Made by a program: the position numbers and the translations under genes. The notes beneath the pieces were generated by a model. It had not been told where the DNA came from and made no database searches. It saw only the letters and a program-made list of their open reading frames with translations. A DNA stretch of 58,781 nucleotides from a virus: positions 1 through 58,781 of IMG/VR virus record IMGVR_UViG_3300029939_000011. The stretch is one strand, 5' to 3'. Positions 21,427 to 31,503 of the stretch are shown piece by piece. The number at the start of each line of letters is the position of its first letter. Within the stretch, counting starts at the first letter, position 1.

Positions 21427-22789
21427 ATTCTGGCTGAAGCCGGCGCGCAACCGAGTTCTGTACGGTGGTCGCATGAGCTCAAAGTCTTGGGATGCGGCGG
21501 GAGTGGCGGTGGCCATTGCCATGGAATGCTCGACGCGCATTATGGCGACGCGGCAGTTTCAAAACCGCATTGACGACTCTGTCTACACCTTGTTGAAAAT
21601 GCAGATTGAGCGGTTCGGTCTGAAAAGCAGATTTGCGATCTATCAGAATCGCATTGAGTGCCCAGAAACAGGCACCGACTTCCTGTTTTATGGGCGCGCT
21701 CGGAATATCGAAGAAATTAAAGGCACCACTGCCGTAGGAATTCATTGGGCGGAAGAATGTGAGTTGATGACGCCGGAAGAGTGGCGTGTCATTGATCCGA
21801 CGTTGCGCGACGATGAATCACAGCATTGGTTGATCTTCAACCCGAAGTTGATCTCAGACTTTGTGTACAAGCGGTTCGTTATGAATCCGCCGGCCAGGAC
21901 GATCGTTCGCAAGATAAATTACAACGAGAACCCGTTTCTGTCAAAAACGGCCTTGGATTTGATCGCATCCGCAAAAGCGGAGGATTACGACGAATACCTT
22001 CATGTTTATGAAGGTGAGCCGCTTCTCAACGATGATAATGCGATCATCAAGCGCTCGTGGATTCTGGCGGCGATAGACGCTCACAAGCGACTAGGCTTCG
22101 AGGCTAGCGGCCGCAAGCGCATTGGCTTCGACATTGCAGATAGCGGCGCTGACAAGTGCGCAAACGCCTATGCCCACGGTTCCGTGGTGCTTTGGACTGA
22201 CCTCTGGAAGGCCGGCGAAGATGAGCTGCTGAAGTCGTGCTCACGCACATGGAGCGCAGCTCGCGAGCGACAGGCCGACGTGGTCTACGACTCGATCGGC
22301 GTCGGCGCCAGCGCAGGGGCAAAGTTTGGTGAGATCAACGATACGATGATTGATGGCCGCATCAAGTACACGAAGTTCAACGCCGGCGGCGCCGTGTATC
22401 AGCCGGAATCGTTTTATACGCCACAGACGAAGAACAAAGACCATTTCGCCAACATCAAAGCGCAGGCCTGGTGGTTGCTGGCAGATCGGTTCCGCAATAC
22501 CTACAACGCAATCCACCGCGGCGACAAATTCGACGAGGACGAGCTGATCAGCTTGTCCGGTAGTTTGCCGTTCCTAAACCAGATCATCGACGAGCTCTCC
22601 ACGCCCAAGCGTGACTTTGACAACAATGGGAAAGTGAAAGTGGAAAGCAAGAAGGATCTGGAAAAGCGCGATGTGCCTTCGCCGAACTTGGCCGATGCTG
22701 TTGTGATGGCGTTCGCGCCTGGACACATGCCAATGGAGATATCTGGCGATGCTATTCAGGAGTTGGCACGCATGGGGCGCACGCGATGA
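21353..22789 (+). CDS. terL: Terminase large subunit (PBSX/Terminase_3-like)
   Basis: The 478-residue motor packages DNA with ATP and cuts it. Walker A is degenerate-type G-G-R-M-S-S-K-S-W at 38-46, with K44 as the phosphate-binding lysine. Walker B with its glutamate is in V-G-I-H-W-A-E-E-C-E. The C-terminal nuclease domain starts with I-G-F-D-I-A-D, its first metal-binding aspartate, and the later D-x-V-Y-D-S-I-G-V-G fits the second acidic site. The start must lie well upstream of the Walker A, which forces an overlap with terS. Confidence 0.95.
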   Translation: MPSQSNAVLLPTSTQEATLNPALREFWLKPARNRVLYGGRMSSKSWDAAGVAVAIAMECSTRIMATRQFQNRIDDSVYTLLKMQIERFGLKSRFAIYQNRIECPETGTDFLFYGRARNIEEIKGTTAVGIHWAEECELMTPEEWRVIDPTLRDDESQHWLIFNPKLISDFVYKRFVMNPPARTIVRKINYNENPFLSKTALDLIASAKAEDYDEYLHVYEGEPLLNDDNAIIKRSWILAAIDAHKRLGFEASGRKRIGFDIADSGADKCANAYAHGSVVLWTDLWKAGEDELLKSCSRTWSAARERQADVVYDSIGVGASAGAKFGEINDTMIDGRIKYTKFNAGGAVYQPESFYTPQTKNKDHFANIKAQAWWLLADRFRNTYNAIHRGDKFDEDELISLSGSLPFLNQIIDELSTPKRDFDNNGKVKVESKKDLEKRDVPSPNLADAVVMAFAPGHMPMEISGDAIQELARMGRTR

Positions 22790-22980
22790 ACCAAAAGCAA
22801 AGGGCCAGAAACCGCCTAAATGCGGTCGCGCTGTTCGCCTGCGCACAGGCGAAGAAGCATGCATGTGAAGCTCTACTATTCCCGGCGATTTTCAACCCAT
22901 TGGCCAATCTTCAGCGCTTCCACCATATGAAAATGTGGCAGCGCAAAGGTGTGGCGCATCGCATCGTTGACATTAAATGA
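22786..22980 (+). CDS. Small basic protein between terL and portal (64 aa)
   Basis: A 64-residue basic, partly hydrophobic protein (LNAVALFACAQAKKHACEAL near the start). It overlaps terL by ATGA and the portal gene by 4 bases. No family recognised; the position suggests a minor head or packaging role. Confidence 0.6.
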   Translation: MNQKQRARNRLNAVALFACAQAKKHACEALLFPAIFNPLANLQRFHHMKMWQRKGVAHRIVDIK

Positions 22981-24524
22981 ACCGCCGCCAGCGCAAGAAA
23001 GCCGAGAGGGTGGCGCAGGCCGTCACGCCTGCTGCTGCTTCCATTCCGCATCCCGCATTTCGGGTAACGGATGAAGCTGTCTCGACCATGCGCGTCAACC
23101 CAAAGCGAAAGAAGTCGGTTGAGGAAATCGTTCGCGACAATCTGAGGCCCTACAAGCCCATGAAGGGCGTGCTGCCTGCGGGTCGGCGCATAACGATGGA
23201 CGGCGCCTTTGATGGCGCTATTCCTTTGGCGCTTGGCGAGAATTTGAACGCCGCCTTTCAGGAAGGCTATGCATTTCCTGGCTTCACGGTCTTGGCCAAT
23301 TGGGCCCAGATCACCGAGTTCCGCAAGCCGGCCGAAATCTATGCGCGCGAGATGACGCGCAAATGGATCAAGATTCAGGCAACGGGCGAAGAAGACAAGG
23401 CCGACAAGATCAAGGTCATTGAGGCCGAACTCAAACGCCTGAATACGCAGGCCAAGTTTCGGCAGGCGATCGAGCAAGATGGCCTGTTCGGCCGCAGCCA
23501 GATTTTCATCGACTTCGGTGACGACTTCAATAAGGACTCCGGCGAACTAAAGACCGAACTGGTGGAGAAGACCGAGAAGATCGGCAAGCGTCAGATCGAG
23601 CGTTTGACTGTGATTGAGCCAATCTGGTCCTACCCGAACCTGTACAACGCCGACAATCCGCTCGACCCGACGTTCTACAAGCCCACGAGTTGGTTTGTCA
23701 TGGGCAAGGAAATACATAGCAGCCGGCTGTTGACGATCATCACGCGCGACATCCCGGACATCCTGAAGCCAGCCTACGCGTTCTCTGGCTTGAGTTTGTT
23801 GCAGATGATGAAGCCTTATGTGGACAATTGGCTGCGCACGCGGCAGTCGGTTTCCGATCTGATCCACAGCTTCACGGTGTGGGTGTTGAAGACGGACATG
23901 TCCACGATTCTGCAGGGCGGCAGCGCACAGAATCTGTTCAATCGCTTGATGGTGTTCAATCAAACGCGCGACAACCACGGTGCGATGGCGATCGACAAGA
24001 GCGCCGAGGAATTCGAGAACGTCAGTACGAATTTGGGATCACTCGACAAACTCCAAGCGCAGAGTCAGGAACAGATGTGCGCGCCGACGGGGATTCCGCT
24101 GGTCTACTTGACCGGCATCACGCCTGCGGGCCTGAACGCATCGAGCCAAGACGAGATTGAAGTGTTTCAAGACACTTGCATGGCGAATCAAGAACTGTAC
24201 ACGCCTCCGCTCTCGAAGGTCATCAACCTGATCCAGCTTTCGAAATTTGGCGAAATCGATCCTGAAATTGGTTTCAAGTGGGAGCCGTTGAAGATGATCG
24301 ACCGCGAGCAGGAGGCCAGGATCAAGAAGGCTCAGGCCGAAGAGGATCAGATTCGTATCGATTCGGGGATTCTCTCAGCGGAAGAGGTGCGCACCCGCAT
24401 CGCCGGCGAGGAAGACAGCCCGTATTCGGGGATTGACGTAGATGACGTACCGGCGCCGCCGGAGCAAGAACCCGGCAGCGAGATGGACGTGAAAGATATC
24501 GCTGACCAAAGCAGCGACACCTGA
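22977..24524 (+). CDS. Portal protein (DUF1073 family)
   Basis: The 515-residue protein forms the dodecameric DNA gate of the head. DUF1073 features are visible: D-G-L-F-G-R-S-Q-I-F-I-D-F-G-D-D, then a long helix region and the motif G-I-P-L-V-Y-L-T-G-I-T-P-A-G-L-N-A-S-S with the acidic E-V-F-Q-D following. Position right after terL supports the call. The last 60 residues are acidic and probably disordered. Confidence 0.92.
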   Translation: MNRRQRKKAERVAQAVTPAAASIPHPAFRVTDEAVSTMRVNPKRKKSVEEIVRDNLRPYKPMKGVLPAGRRITMDGAFDGAIPLALGENLNAAFQEGYAFPGFTVLANWAQITEFRKPAEIYAREMTRKWIKIQATGEEDKADKIKVIEAELKRLNTQAKFRQAIEQDGLFGRSQIFIDFGDDFNKDSGELKTELVEKTEKIGKRQIERLTVIEPIWSYPNLYNADNPLDPTFYKPTSWFVMGKEIHSSRLLTIITRDIPDILKPAYAFSGLSLLQMMKPYVDNWLRTRQSVSDLIHSFTVWVLKTDMSTILQGGSAQNLFNRLMVFNQTRDNHGAMAIDKSAEEFENVSTNLGSLDKLQAQSQEQMCAPTGIPLVYLTGITPAGLNASSQDEIEVFQDTCMANQELYTPPLSKVINLIQLSKFGEIDPEIGFKWEPLKMIDREQEARIKKAQAEEDQIRIDSGILSAEEVRTRIAGEEDSPYSGIDVDDVPAPPEQEPGSEMDVKDIADQSSDT

Positions 24525-24537
24525 CTAGGAAACCAAA

Positions 24538-26292
24538 GTGCCATTTTTCGACCTTTTGACGACAGCCCAAATCGCCGCGCTCACGACCGCCCAAATGACG
24601 GGCCTGAGCACGGCCGATATGCAGAGCCTGACGACGGCTCAGGCAGCCTATTTGGGTACGGCCGAGGTTGCTGCGCTGTCTTCGACGCAGATGGCGGCGA
24701 TCACGCCGCCGGCCTTGTCTCAGTTCACGACTGCACAAATCGTTGCGATTTCGCCGGCATCGGATATCGCTGCCCTTACAACTGCGCAGGTGGCCGCGCT
24801 CACTACGGCTCAGGCTCAAGCATTGACGACGGCACAGATTGCCGCCATCACGCCGCTGCAAACGCCGGCGATTACGACGGTTGATATCGCCGCACTGTCG
24901 ACCGCACAGGTCCAAGCCATTGTGACGGCAGACGTTGCTGCTCTGGTGACCGCCCAAGTCGGCGCATTGACGACAGCCGAGGCCGTAGCGCTGACCACAT
25001 CGCAGGTCAATACGATCAGTTCCAGCCAGATCGCGGCGATCACTACGGCTGACATTCAGGCCTTGAGCACGGCTCAGGTCGACACTATCGCTTCGGCATC
25101 GATTCCTGGCCTGCAATCGGCCCAACTTCAGACGCTTTCCACAGCAGACATCGCTGCGCTGACAACTGCCCAGGTATCGTCGATTGCAGCATCTCAGATC
25201 GGCAGCTTGTCGACCGCGCAGTTAGCCGCACTGAATACCTCACAAATTGTCGCGCTGCAACCGGCCACGGTAGCCGGCATGACAACGGCGCAAATTGTGT
25301 CGCTGAGCACCGCCGACATTCAAGCGCTCACGACCAAACAAATCAACGCCTTCTGGTATTCGCAATCACCGGCCCTGACCACGGCGCAGGTTACGGCGCT
25401 GTCGACCGCGCAAACTGCTGCGCTTGACATGGGCGCGCTCGCCGCATTGCCAACAGCCGATATTGCTGCGCTCAGCACCACGCAGGTCGCAAACCTTACG
25501 ACGAGCCAAGTTGCCTATGGTTTGACGCCGGTTCAGGTGGCCGCACTTTCCACGGCGCAAACGCATGCGCTGACTACATCGCAAGTGCAAAGCCTCACGC
25601 CGGCGGCCGTCATGGGATTGACAACGGCCCAGATCGTTGCGTTGAGTACGGCACAAATCCAGGCTTTCACAACGTCCCAGATCAACCAAGGCCACACGAC
25701 AGCGGATATCCAGGCACTTACGACGTCGCAACTGGCGGCCGTGACTACGGCGCAGATACAGGGCGTAAATTCGGCTCAGCTGCAGGCTTTGACCACGGCG
25801 CAACTGGCATCGCTGTCCACTTCGCAGCTCGCAAGCATCCCTGCGCCAGGAATCTCAGTTCTATCTACTGCTCAACTGGTTGCGCTGACGACAGCCCAGG
25901 CGGCTGCCATGACGGCCGCACAAATTTCTGCGCTCAACAGCGTGGCGGCAATTCCCTCGCCGCCGCCCGTATTTGTCAGTGAAAACGCTCCGATCTATAT
26001 CCAACCACCGACCCCGTTCCCCACCGCGATTCTGGCTGGAACTACATGGTCATCTGGCGTTTTTTCGACCTCGGTTTTCAATCGGCGCTCGGGTGCTATT
26101 CAAGGCTACAACAATGTTTTGGCATCGGTTTCTGGATCGCAGTCGCTGACAGTGCAGGTTCAATACTACGCAGACGCCGCCGGTACGCAGATGGTCGGCG
26201 TGCCCTCTACCTATGTGCAGGTCACAGCCCAAAACGCGACTGCCACAACCTGCATCGTGACTGGTGCATCCATCCAACTGCAGAACGTATGA
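24538..26292 (+). CDS. Octapeptide-repeat solenoid protein
   Basis: Starts at GTG with AGGA upstream. About residues 5-470 of 584 are more than fifty 8-residue repeats of the type A-L-T-T-A-Q-I-A (variants S-T-A-D, S-T-S-Q, S-P-A). Every eighth residue is Leu, Ile or Phe, as in a left- or right-handed beta solenoid. The last 115 residues form a separate domain (FNRRSGAIQGYNNVLASVSG). It sits between portal and a fibre-like protein, where head genes are expected, so it may be a long virion fibre or decoration protein. Function unknown. Confidence 0.85.
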   Translation: MPFFDLLTTAQIAALTTAQMTGLSTADMQSLTTAQAAYLGTAEVAALSSTQMAAITPPALSQFTTAQIVAISPASDIAALTTAQVAALTTAQAQALTTAQIAAITPLQTPAITTVDIAALSTAQVQAIVTADVAALVTAQVGALTTAEAVALTTSQVNTISSSQIAAITTADIQALSTAQVDTIASASIPGLQSAQLQTLSTADIAALTTAQVSSIAASQIGSLSTAQLAALNTSQIVALQPATVAGMTTAQIVSLSTADIQALTTKQINAFWYSQSPALTTAQVTALSTAQTAALDMGALAALPTADIAALSTTQVANLTTSQVAYGLTPVQVAALSTAQTHALTTSQVQSLTPAAVMGLTTAQIVALSTAQIQAFTTSQINQGHTTADIQALTTSQLAAVTTAQIQGVNSAQLQALTTAQLASLSTSQLASIPAPGISVLSTAQLVALTTAQAAAMTAAQISALNSVAAIPSPPPVFVSENAPIYIQPPTPFPTAILAGTTWSSGVFSTSVFNRRSGAIQGYNNVLASVSGSQSLTVQVQYYADAAGTQMVGVPSTYVQVTAQNATATTCIVTGASIQLQNV

Positions 26293-27830
26293 AAATGCAC
26301 AATACATTGAAATTGTTCGCTGCAACCATCGCCCTGATTGCCGCTGCGCTGGCGTTTGCTGGTCCCGGTGATTTTGGAGGATGGACCTACGGTAACAATG
26401 GTCAAATCACGGGCGTCGTGAGCAATCGTGGAATCGTCACGCCGATTCCTCCATACCTTACCAGCGGCACCATCGCCAATGCGCTTTGCTCGGATGCCAA
26501 TGGCAACATCATTCCGAATGCTGGCGCCAATTGCTACGGCGGTGGAGGCGGTGGAAGTGGGACGGTTACATCCCTGTCGGTGGTATCGGCAAATGGCTTG
26601 GCCGGATCCGTATCGAACCCGACAACAACGCCGGCAATCACGTTGGGCACGACCCTCACCGGCATCATCAAGGGCAATGGCACCTCGTTCCTTTCCGCCA
26701 CTGCAGGAACCGACTATGTCGCCCCTGGCGGTGCGCTCGGCACACCTTCGAGTGCCACGCTTACAAATGCTACTGGATTGCCAATTACCGGTTTGACTGG
26801 CTTGGGTACCGGTGCCGGAACGGCATTGGGCAACAACGTGTCGGGCAGTGGTTCAATTTGCCTGACAACATCTTGTGCGCTAACAACCCCGAACTTGGGA
26901 ACTCCCTCGGCCGCTGTTTTGACAAACGCGACGGGAACGGCAGCAGGGCTGACCGCCGGTAACGTCACAACCAATGCGAATTTGACGGGACCAATCACCA
27001 GCGTCGGCAATACGACGTCGGTTGGAGCGCAAACGGGTACCGGCTCAACTTTCGTGATGCAGACAAGCCCTAGCATCACTTCGCCGACGATTACTGGCGG
27101 CAGTCACACTGGCGGTACACTCTCCGGCACATCGACTACGTTCGACCAATACCTATATTCCTCCGCCGTGCCAATCGGTATTCCGTCAAGCGGAAGCATC
27201 GGCAACAATGGTGCGCTAACTGGCGTTACCGCATTCCAGACCACCTATAGCAACGGGATTTATCTCTATTTTCCGGCTAATGCGATTTCGTCAGGTTCGG
27301 CTGCTGGCTTGTATTGGACGGTCATGTCCAGCACGACCGCTGGCACTATTTACAACAATACTTACACGGGCGGCATCCCGGCCGTTGTGGGCAGCCCAAC
27401 GGCATTTGTTACAACCGGCCCAGGCGCATACACGCAGACCATTACCGCCAACATCACCTTGGCATCCGTCTCCCTCGTAGCTGGCACAATGGGGATCAAC
27501 AGCCGCATCCGCTCAACAGCGGCATTTTCCTGCACAAACAACGCCAATTCCAAAAGCGGAAGCACGCTGCTAGCTTCAACCGCAGTGGGGGGGACCATTC
27601 CCTACGCCAGCAGCGCCGGCGGTGGCACGATACGTGAAATCCAGAATCGCGGTTCGCTGACTTCAAACTTCACCATTATCAGCAACGCATTGTCCTCGAA
27701 CAATTCCGGCACGCCGACCTATACCTCGGTCAATACGGGAAACACACAAACGCTTTCCATTGTCGCGCAGATTTCCACGGCCACCGATTACATGGTGCTT
27801 GAAAACGGCTTGCTTGAGCTGTTCTATTGA
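26289..27830 (+). CDS. Fibre-like protein with signal peptide
   Basis: The 513-residue protein starts MKMHNTLKLFAATIALIAAA, followed by L-A-F-A-G, a good Sec signal with a signal peptidase I site. Then comes G-G-G-G-S and a repeat-rich part typical of phage tail fibres (G-T-S-F-L-S-A-T-A-G-T-D-Y-V). The ATG overlaps the previous stop. A Sec signal on a virion protein is unexpected; possibly the protein is exported, or the hydrophobic start anchors it in the virion. Confidence 0.75.
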   Translation: MKMHNTLKLFAATIALIAAALAFAGPGDFGGWTYGNNGQITGVVSNRGIVTPIPPYLTSGTIANALCSDANGNIIPNAGANCYGGGGGGSGTVTSLSVVSANGLAGSVSNPTTTPAITLGTTLTGIIKGNGTSFLSATAGTDYVAPGGALGTPSSATLTNATGLPITGLTGLGTGAGTALGNNVSGSGSICLTTSCALTTPNLGTPSAAVLTNATGTAAGLTAGNVTTNANLTGPITSVGNTTSVGAQTGTGSTFVMQTSPSITSPTITGGSHTGGTLSGTSTTFDQYLYSSAVPIGIPSSGSIGNNGALTGVTAFQTTYSNGIYLYFPANAISSGSAAGLYWTVMSSTTAGTIYNNTYTGGIPAVVGSPTAFVTTGPGAYTQTITANITLASVSLVAGTMGINSRIRSTAAFSCTNNANSKSGSTLLASTAVGGTIPYASSAGGGTIREIQNRGSLTSNFTIISNALSSNNSGTPTYTSVNTGNTQTLSIVAQISTATDYMVLENGLLELFY

Positions 27831-27839
27831 TTGCCTGAC

Positions 27840-29582
27840 ATGACGACATCCTGGACGGCCTCGAATAGCCGAAATACTGCGAATATCACGTCTGGAACGA
27901 TTGGCGGCGCGCCTGTAGCAACGCTGTTGGGAGGTATCGATCCACGCAACCCATTCTATGGTGCCAAGGTAGACGGGCAAGCTGTTTACGACGCGGTCAT
28001 CGCATTGGTATCCGGCACTACCTATTCGGTAAGTTCTGCAACGGCTAATTTTTCGGCGAACGACGTCAGCAAGGTATTCGGCTCCATTGCAAAGAGCTCG
28101 GGCCAGCAATATGGCTACCATGGCACGGTGTCGCAATTCGTGTCGACCGGGCAGATCTATATCACTTGCGCCAACAGCGGCGTGGTTTCATCGGCATCGA
28201 TCTTTGTTTGGGGAACCGATGACAGCGCCGCGCTGAACGCTGCGATTACTGCAGCGGCCGCTTCCGTTCCGCAATCTCCAGTCATTATTCCGCTGGGAAT
28301 CATGACCCTGGCGCCGGCTGCTCCGATCACATTTCCCAACGGAGTGACGCCTGTCGGAATCCAGAATACGACCGTGATCGACCCTATCGCCAACATGAGC
28401 TATGGCGGTTCGTGTATGGTGCTTTGCAGTTACCTCGGCGGTTCGCCGTTCGTCGAGTTGGGTACCGTTGCGAATCCGCATTATGTGGGCTCGAACATTC
28501 GCAATGTTACGGTTGATGCCATGGGCCAGGCGGCCAGCGCTGTCTATGATAACCAGGTGGAAGCCGAGCACACGCTCTGCACGTTCCTGCATGGCACGGG
28601 CACGACGCTGAACACCAATCAAGGCGCAGTGGTAGAGCAGTGCCGTATCACTGGCACGGACCAGCAGGCCACGCTGAGCATGACCGGCGATTGCCGCGTG
28701 CAGAATAATTACGTTCACGGCGCCGGCGCGAACTATCCGTGCATCGTCATGTCCGGTACCGATATGACACTGGTCAACAACCACATGTGGCGGGATAGCG
28801 ATACGAACCCGCTGGGCGACGGCATTCTCTTGAATTTGAACGATGGCGGCAACGTTGACGGTGCCATCACGATCGGTGGCGCAAACAAGTTTGACTCGAT
28901 CAATGGCTCGCCGGTCAACATCACGATAACGAACAATACGACGGTACGCGTGATCAACATCGTGGCGAATCATGCGTTCGCCAATGATGCCACGCAGAAT
29001 TACCCTTCTGCCGTTTGTTCGACAGCGAATATCGCGATTGCGAACAGCTCGAGCCAGATCGCTGTTGCCGCAATATCGTCTGGACTTGTTCAGGGCTCGA
29101 ACGGAACCGCAACGAGCAACTCGAGCGGGACCATCTATATTGGTCAGGTAGTCAGCGGCACCAATATACCGGCCAACACGCGAATCATCGCGCAAGTATC
29201 TGGGACGCCAGGCGGTGCGGGAACATACACGATGAGCGCCAACGCTACGGGCACATCAAGCGGCACCTACAACTTCATCGGTAATCCGTTCGTGATCCTC
29301 AACATTGCCGCCGGCTCGACGTTGCGCATGCTGCGGATTTCGGACAACACCGGCATGGGCTCTCTTTCCACAGCAACGAAATCGCCTTGGGCGAATCTCG
29401 TGGATGGAACGAACGTCAAGGGTACTTTGTTGGCCATGGACGTGAGCGGGAATGACTTCGACGATATGGGCGCTGGCTACGGTTCTTCTGGTACCGGAAC
29501 AAGTTTGCTTGCATCAACGACGCCATCGGGGCGCAATGTATTGATCGTCAACTCGGCTTCGACTGCGCCAGTCGCATTCTGA
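27840..29582 (+). CDS. Beta-helix tailspike-like protein
   Basis: The 580-residue protein has a glycan-lyase-type right-handed beta helix (residues about 150-400; runs such as MTLVNNHMWRDSDTNPLGDG). At about 415-480 it carries one copy of the small beta domain found in other virion proteins here. Start is ATG 27840 or TTG 27831, neither with a clear ribosome site, so coupling to the previous gene is likely. Likely receptor binding or polysaccharide cleavage; no catalytic residues identified. Confidence 0.75.
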   Translation: MTTSWTASNSRNTANITSGTIGGAPVATLLGGIDPRNPFYGAKVDGQAVYDAVIALVSGTTYSVSSATANFSANDVSKVFGSIAKSSGQQYGYHGTVSQFVSTGQIYITCANSGVVSSASIFVWGTDDSAALNAAITAAAASVPQSPVIIPLGIMTLAPAAPITFPNGVTPVGIQNTTVIDPIANMSYGGSCMVLCSYLGGSPFVELGTVANPHYVGSNIRNVTVDAMGQAASAVYDNQVEAEHTLCTFLHGTGTTLNTNQGAVVEQCRITGTDQQATLSMTGDCRVQNNYVHGAGANYPCIVMSGTDMTLVNNHMWRDSDTNPLGDGILLNLNDGGNVDGAITIGGANKFDSINGSPVNITITNNTTVRVINIVANHAFANDATQNYPSAVCSTANIAIANSSSQIAVAAISSGLVQGSNGTATSNSSGTIYIGQVVSGTNIPANTRIIAQVSGTPGGAGTYTMSANATGTSSGTYNFIGNPFVILNIAAGSTLRMLRISDNTGMGSLSTATKSPWANLVDGTNVKGTLLAMDVSGNDFDDMGAGYGSSGTGTSLLASTTPSGRNVLIVNSASTAPVAF

Positions 29583-29583
29583 A

Positions 29584-30477
29584 ATGCAGAAGACTCTCCG
29601 TCCCGTGCGGCCGAATGCCGGGATCGAGGCGGCATATCGAAAGAAGTTGGATTCGCTGATCGACCAGATGCAGCGCTCAATCGTGTGGTGGGTAACGTCG
29701 GCTTACAAGGCCAACAAGCCCGAGATGGCCGCTGACGCCGCCGAGGACGATCCGCGCTCCAAGTGGGAGCAAAGCAACACACCAGCGCAGCAATCAATCG
29801 CCACCGAGTTGTCAACGGCGATTCGTAAGTCAGGCAGCCCAGCCAAGGTGCTGGATCGTGTCATGGGTAAGCTATCGAAGCACTGGCAAGCGAAGTTCGA
29901 CCAAGCAGCCCCGGACCTTGCCAAATATTTCGCCACCAAGGCCAAGGATCGCACCGACGCCATACTTAAGGCCGCTTTGAAGAAGAGCGGCTTTGCGGTC
30001 GAGTTCAAAATGACCGCGAGCATGAACGATGTCATGCAGGCGACGATTGCCGAGAACGTGCAGTTGATCAGCAACTTGGCCGAGCAGCATATCGCCGAAG
30101 TGCAGGGCGCGGTGATGCGCAGCGTGGCGGCCGGGCGCGACATCACAGGCTTGGCCAACGATCTGCAGAAGCGACTCGGCATCACGAAGCGCCGCGCCAC
30201 GCTGATTGCGCGCGATCAGAACAACAAGATGAACTCAAACATCAACCGCGTGCGGCAGATGGACATGGGCATCAAGACCGCGATCTGGATTCATAGTGCC
30301 GGCGGCAAAGAGCCGCGGCATGATCACGTCGAGGCGAACGGCAAAGAATACGATATCGCCACCGGGGAGTTTCTCGACGGCTTTAAGTTGAAGGATGGGT
30401 CCGGAATATTTCCGGGGCAGTTGATCAATTGCCGGTGCGTATCTAAAGCAGTGATTCCCGGATTAAAGCGGGCGTGA
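29584..30477 (+). CDS. Head morphogenesis protein (SPP1 gp7 / Mu gpF-like)
   Basis: The 297-residue protein ends in the family signature: A-T-L-I-A-R-D-Q-N-N-K near residue 210, then K-T-A-I-W-I-H-S-A, P-R-H-D-H-V and F-P-G-Q-L-I-N-C-R-C-V at the end, where His and Cys residues may bind zinc. The N-terminal two thirds are helical. These minor head proteins act with the portal during capsid assembly. The next 18 bases lead to the transposon. Confidence 0.9.
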   Translation: MQKTLRPVRPNAGIEAAYRKKLDSLIDQMQRSIVWWVTSAYKANKPEMAADAAEDDPRSKWEQSNTPAQQSIATELSTAIRKSGSPAKVLDRVMGKLSKHWQAKFDQAAPDLAKYFATKAKDRTDAILKAALKKSGFAVEFKMTASMNDVMQATIAENVQLISNLAEQHIAEVQGAVMRSVAAGRDITGLANDLQKRLGITKRRATLIARDQNNKMNSNINRVRQMDMGIKTAIWIHSAGGKEPRHDHVEANGKEYDIATGEFLDGFKLKDGSGIFPGQLINCRCVSKAVIPGLKRA

Positions 30478-30564
30478 AACAGGATTGCCAGGATTGCGGA
30501 AGTATGTACTTTACAAACCCATGATTTTTGCCTATCCTGATCCCATATCAGGAGCGAAAACATC

Positions 30565-31497
30565 ATGGCCGAAGCAATCCTCAATCAACCGCAATTCCAA
30601 GATGCCGAAAAGGCCCGCGAATATCTGGAAGCAATCCGCTGGCCGGATGGCCGCGTTTGCCCGCATTGCGGCGTTGTGGGCGAGCATTACAAGCTTGAAG
30701 GTAAAGCTACTCGCCCTGGCGTGTACAAGTGCTCGGATTGCCGCGAGCAGTTCACGGTCACGGTTGGCACCCTGTTTGAAGACAGCAAGGTAGGCTTGGA
30801 CAAGTGGTTGACTGCCTGCTACCTGATGTCGTGCAGCAAGAAGGGAATCAGCAGCAAGCAGCTCGAACGCATGCTTGGTGTCAGCTACAAAACCGCTTGG
30901 TTTATGTCGCACCGTATCCGCGAAGCCATGGACAACGGCGGCGGCATTTTGGGCGGCAGTGGAACCCCTGTGGAGGTTGACGAAACCTATTGGGGCAACA
31001 ACGGCAAGCAAGCCAAAGGCGCTCGCGGCGGCGATCACAAGATGAAAGTCGTTTCGCTGGTTGAGCGCGACGGCCAAAAGCGCTCGTTCCACGTTACGAA
31101 CGTGAATGCCAACACCCTGCGCCCGATCATGAAGAAGCACATCCATGAGGATTCGCGCCTTATGACTGACGAAGCCAAGGTCTACAACAAGATCGGCGTC
31201 GAGTTCGGCCAGCACCAATCGGTGAACCACAGCGCCAAGGAATATGCCCGTGGCGATGTGACCACCAACACGGTTGAATCGAGCTTTGCTATCCTGAAGC
31301 GTGGCTTGTACGGTACGTTCCACAGCGTCAGCGAAAAGCACTTGCAGCGCTATGCCAACGAGTTTGACTTCCGTTGGAACAACCGTGCTAAGCTTGGCGT
31401 GACTGATTTGCAACGCACAATTAACGTGCTGAGTGGGATTGGCGGTAAGCGCCTGATGTATCGGCACTCATTACCGGCAATGGAAAAGGTCAATTGA
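30565..31497 (+). CDS. IS1595-family (ISXO2-like) transposase
   Basis: The 310-residue protein cuts and joins the element ends. An N-terminal zinc ribbon (C-P-H-C and C-S-D-C, residues 33-58) precedes a DDE-type core: V-E-V-D-E-T-Y-W-G (first Asp), M-T-D-E-A-K-V-Y (second Asp), and V-E-S-S-F-A-I-L-K-R (Glu/Asn position). All elements look intact, so the transposon may be active. GGAGCGAAAAC precedes the ATG. Confidence 0.96.
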   Translation: MAEAILNQPQFQDAEKAREYLEAIRWPDGRVCPHCGVVGEHYKLEGKATRPGVYKCSDCREQFTVTVGTLFEDSKVGLDKWLTACYLMSCSKKGISSKQLERMLGVSYKTAWFMSHRIREAMDNGGGILGGSGTPVEVDETYWGNNGKQAKGARGGDHKMKVVSLVERDGQKRSFHVTNVNANTLRPIMKKHIHEDSRLMTDEAKVYNKIGVEFGQHQSVNHSAKEYARGDVTTNTVESSFAILKRGLYGTFHSVSEKHLQRYANEFDFRWNNRAKLGVTDLQRTINVLSGIGGKRLMYRHSLPAMEKVN

Positions 31498-31503
31498 ATA
31501 AAA

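Noticed and set aside
28188-29195. Leftward 335-codon frame opposite the spike gene
   Set aside because: Antisense shadow with Arg-rich composition; the rightward spike frame is family-like.
30478-30495. 8-bp target duplication of the transposon
   Set aside because: Only 6 bp (AGGATT) match at both ends; the usual 8 bp cannot be made by shifting the boundaries.
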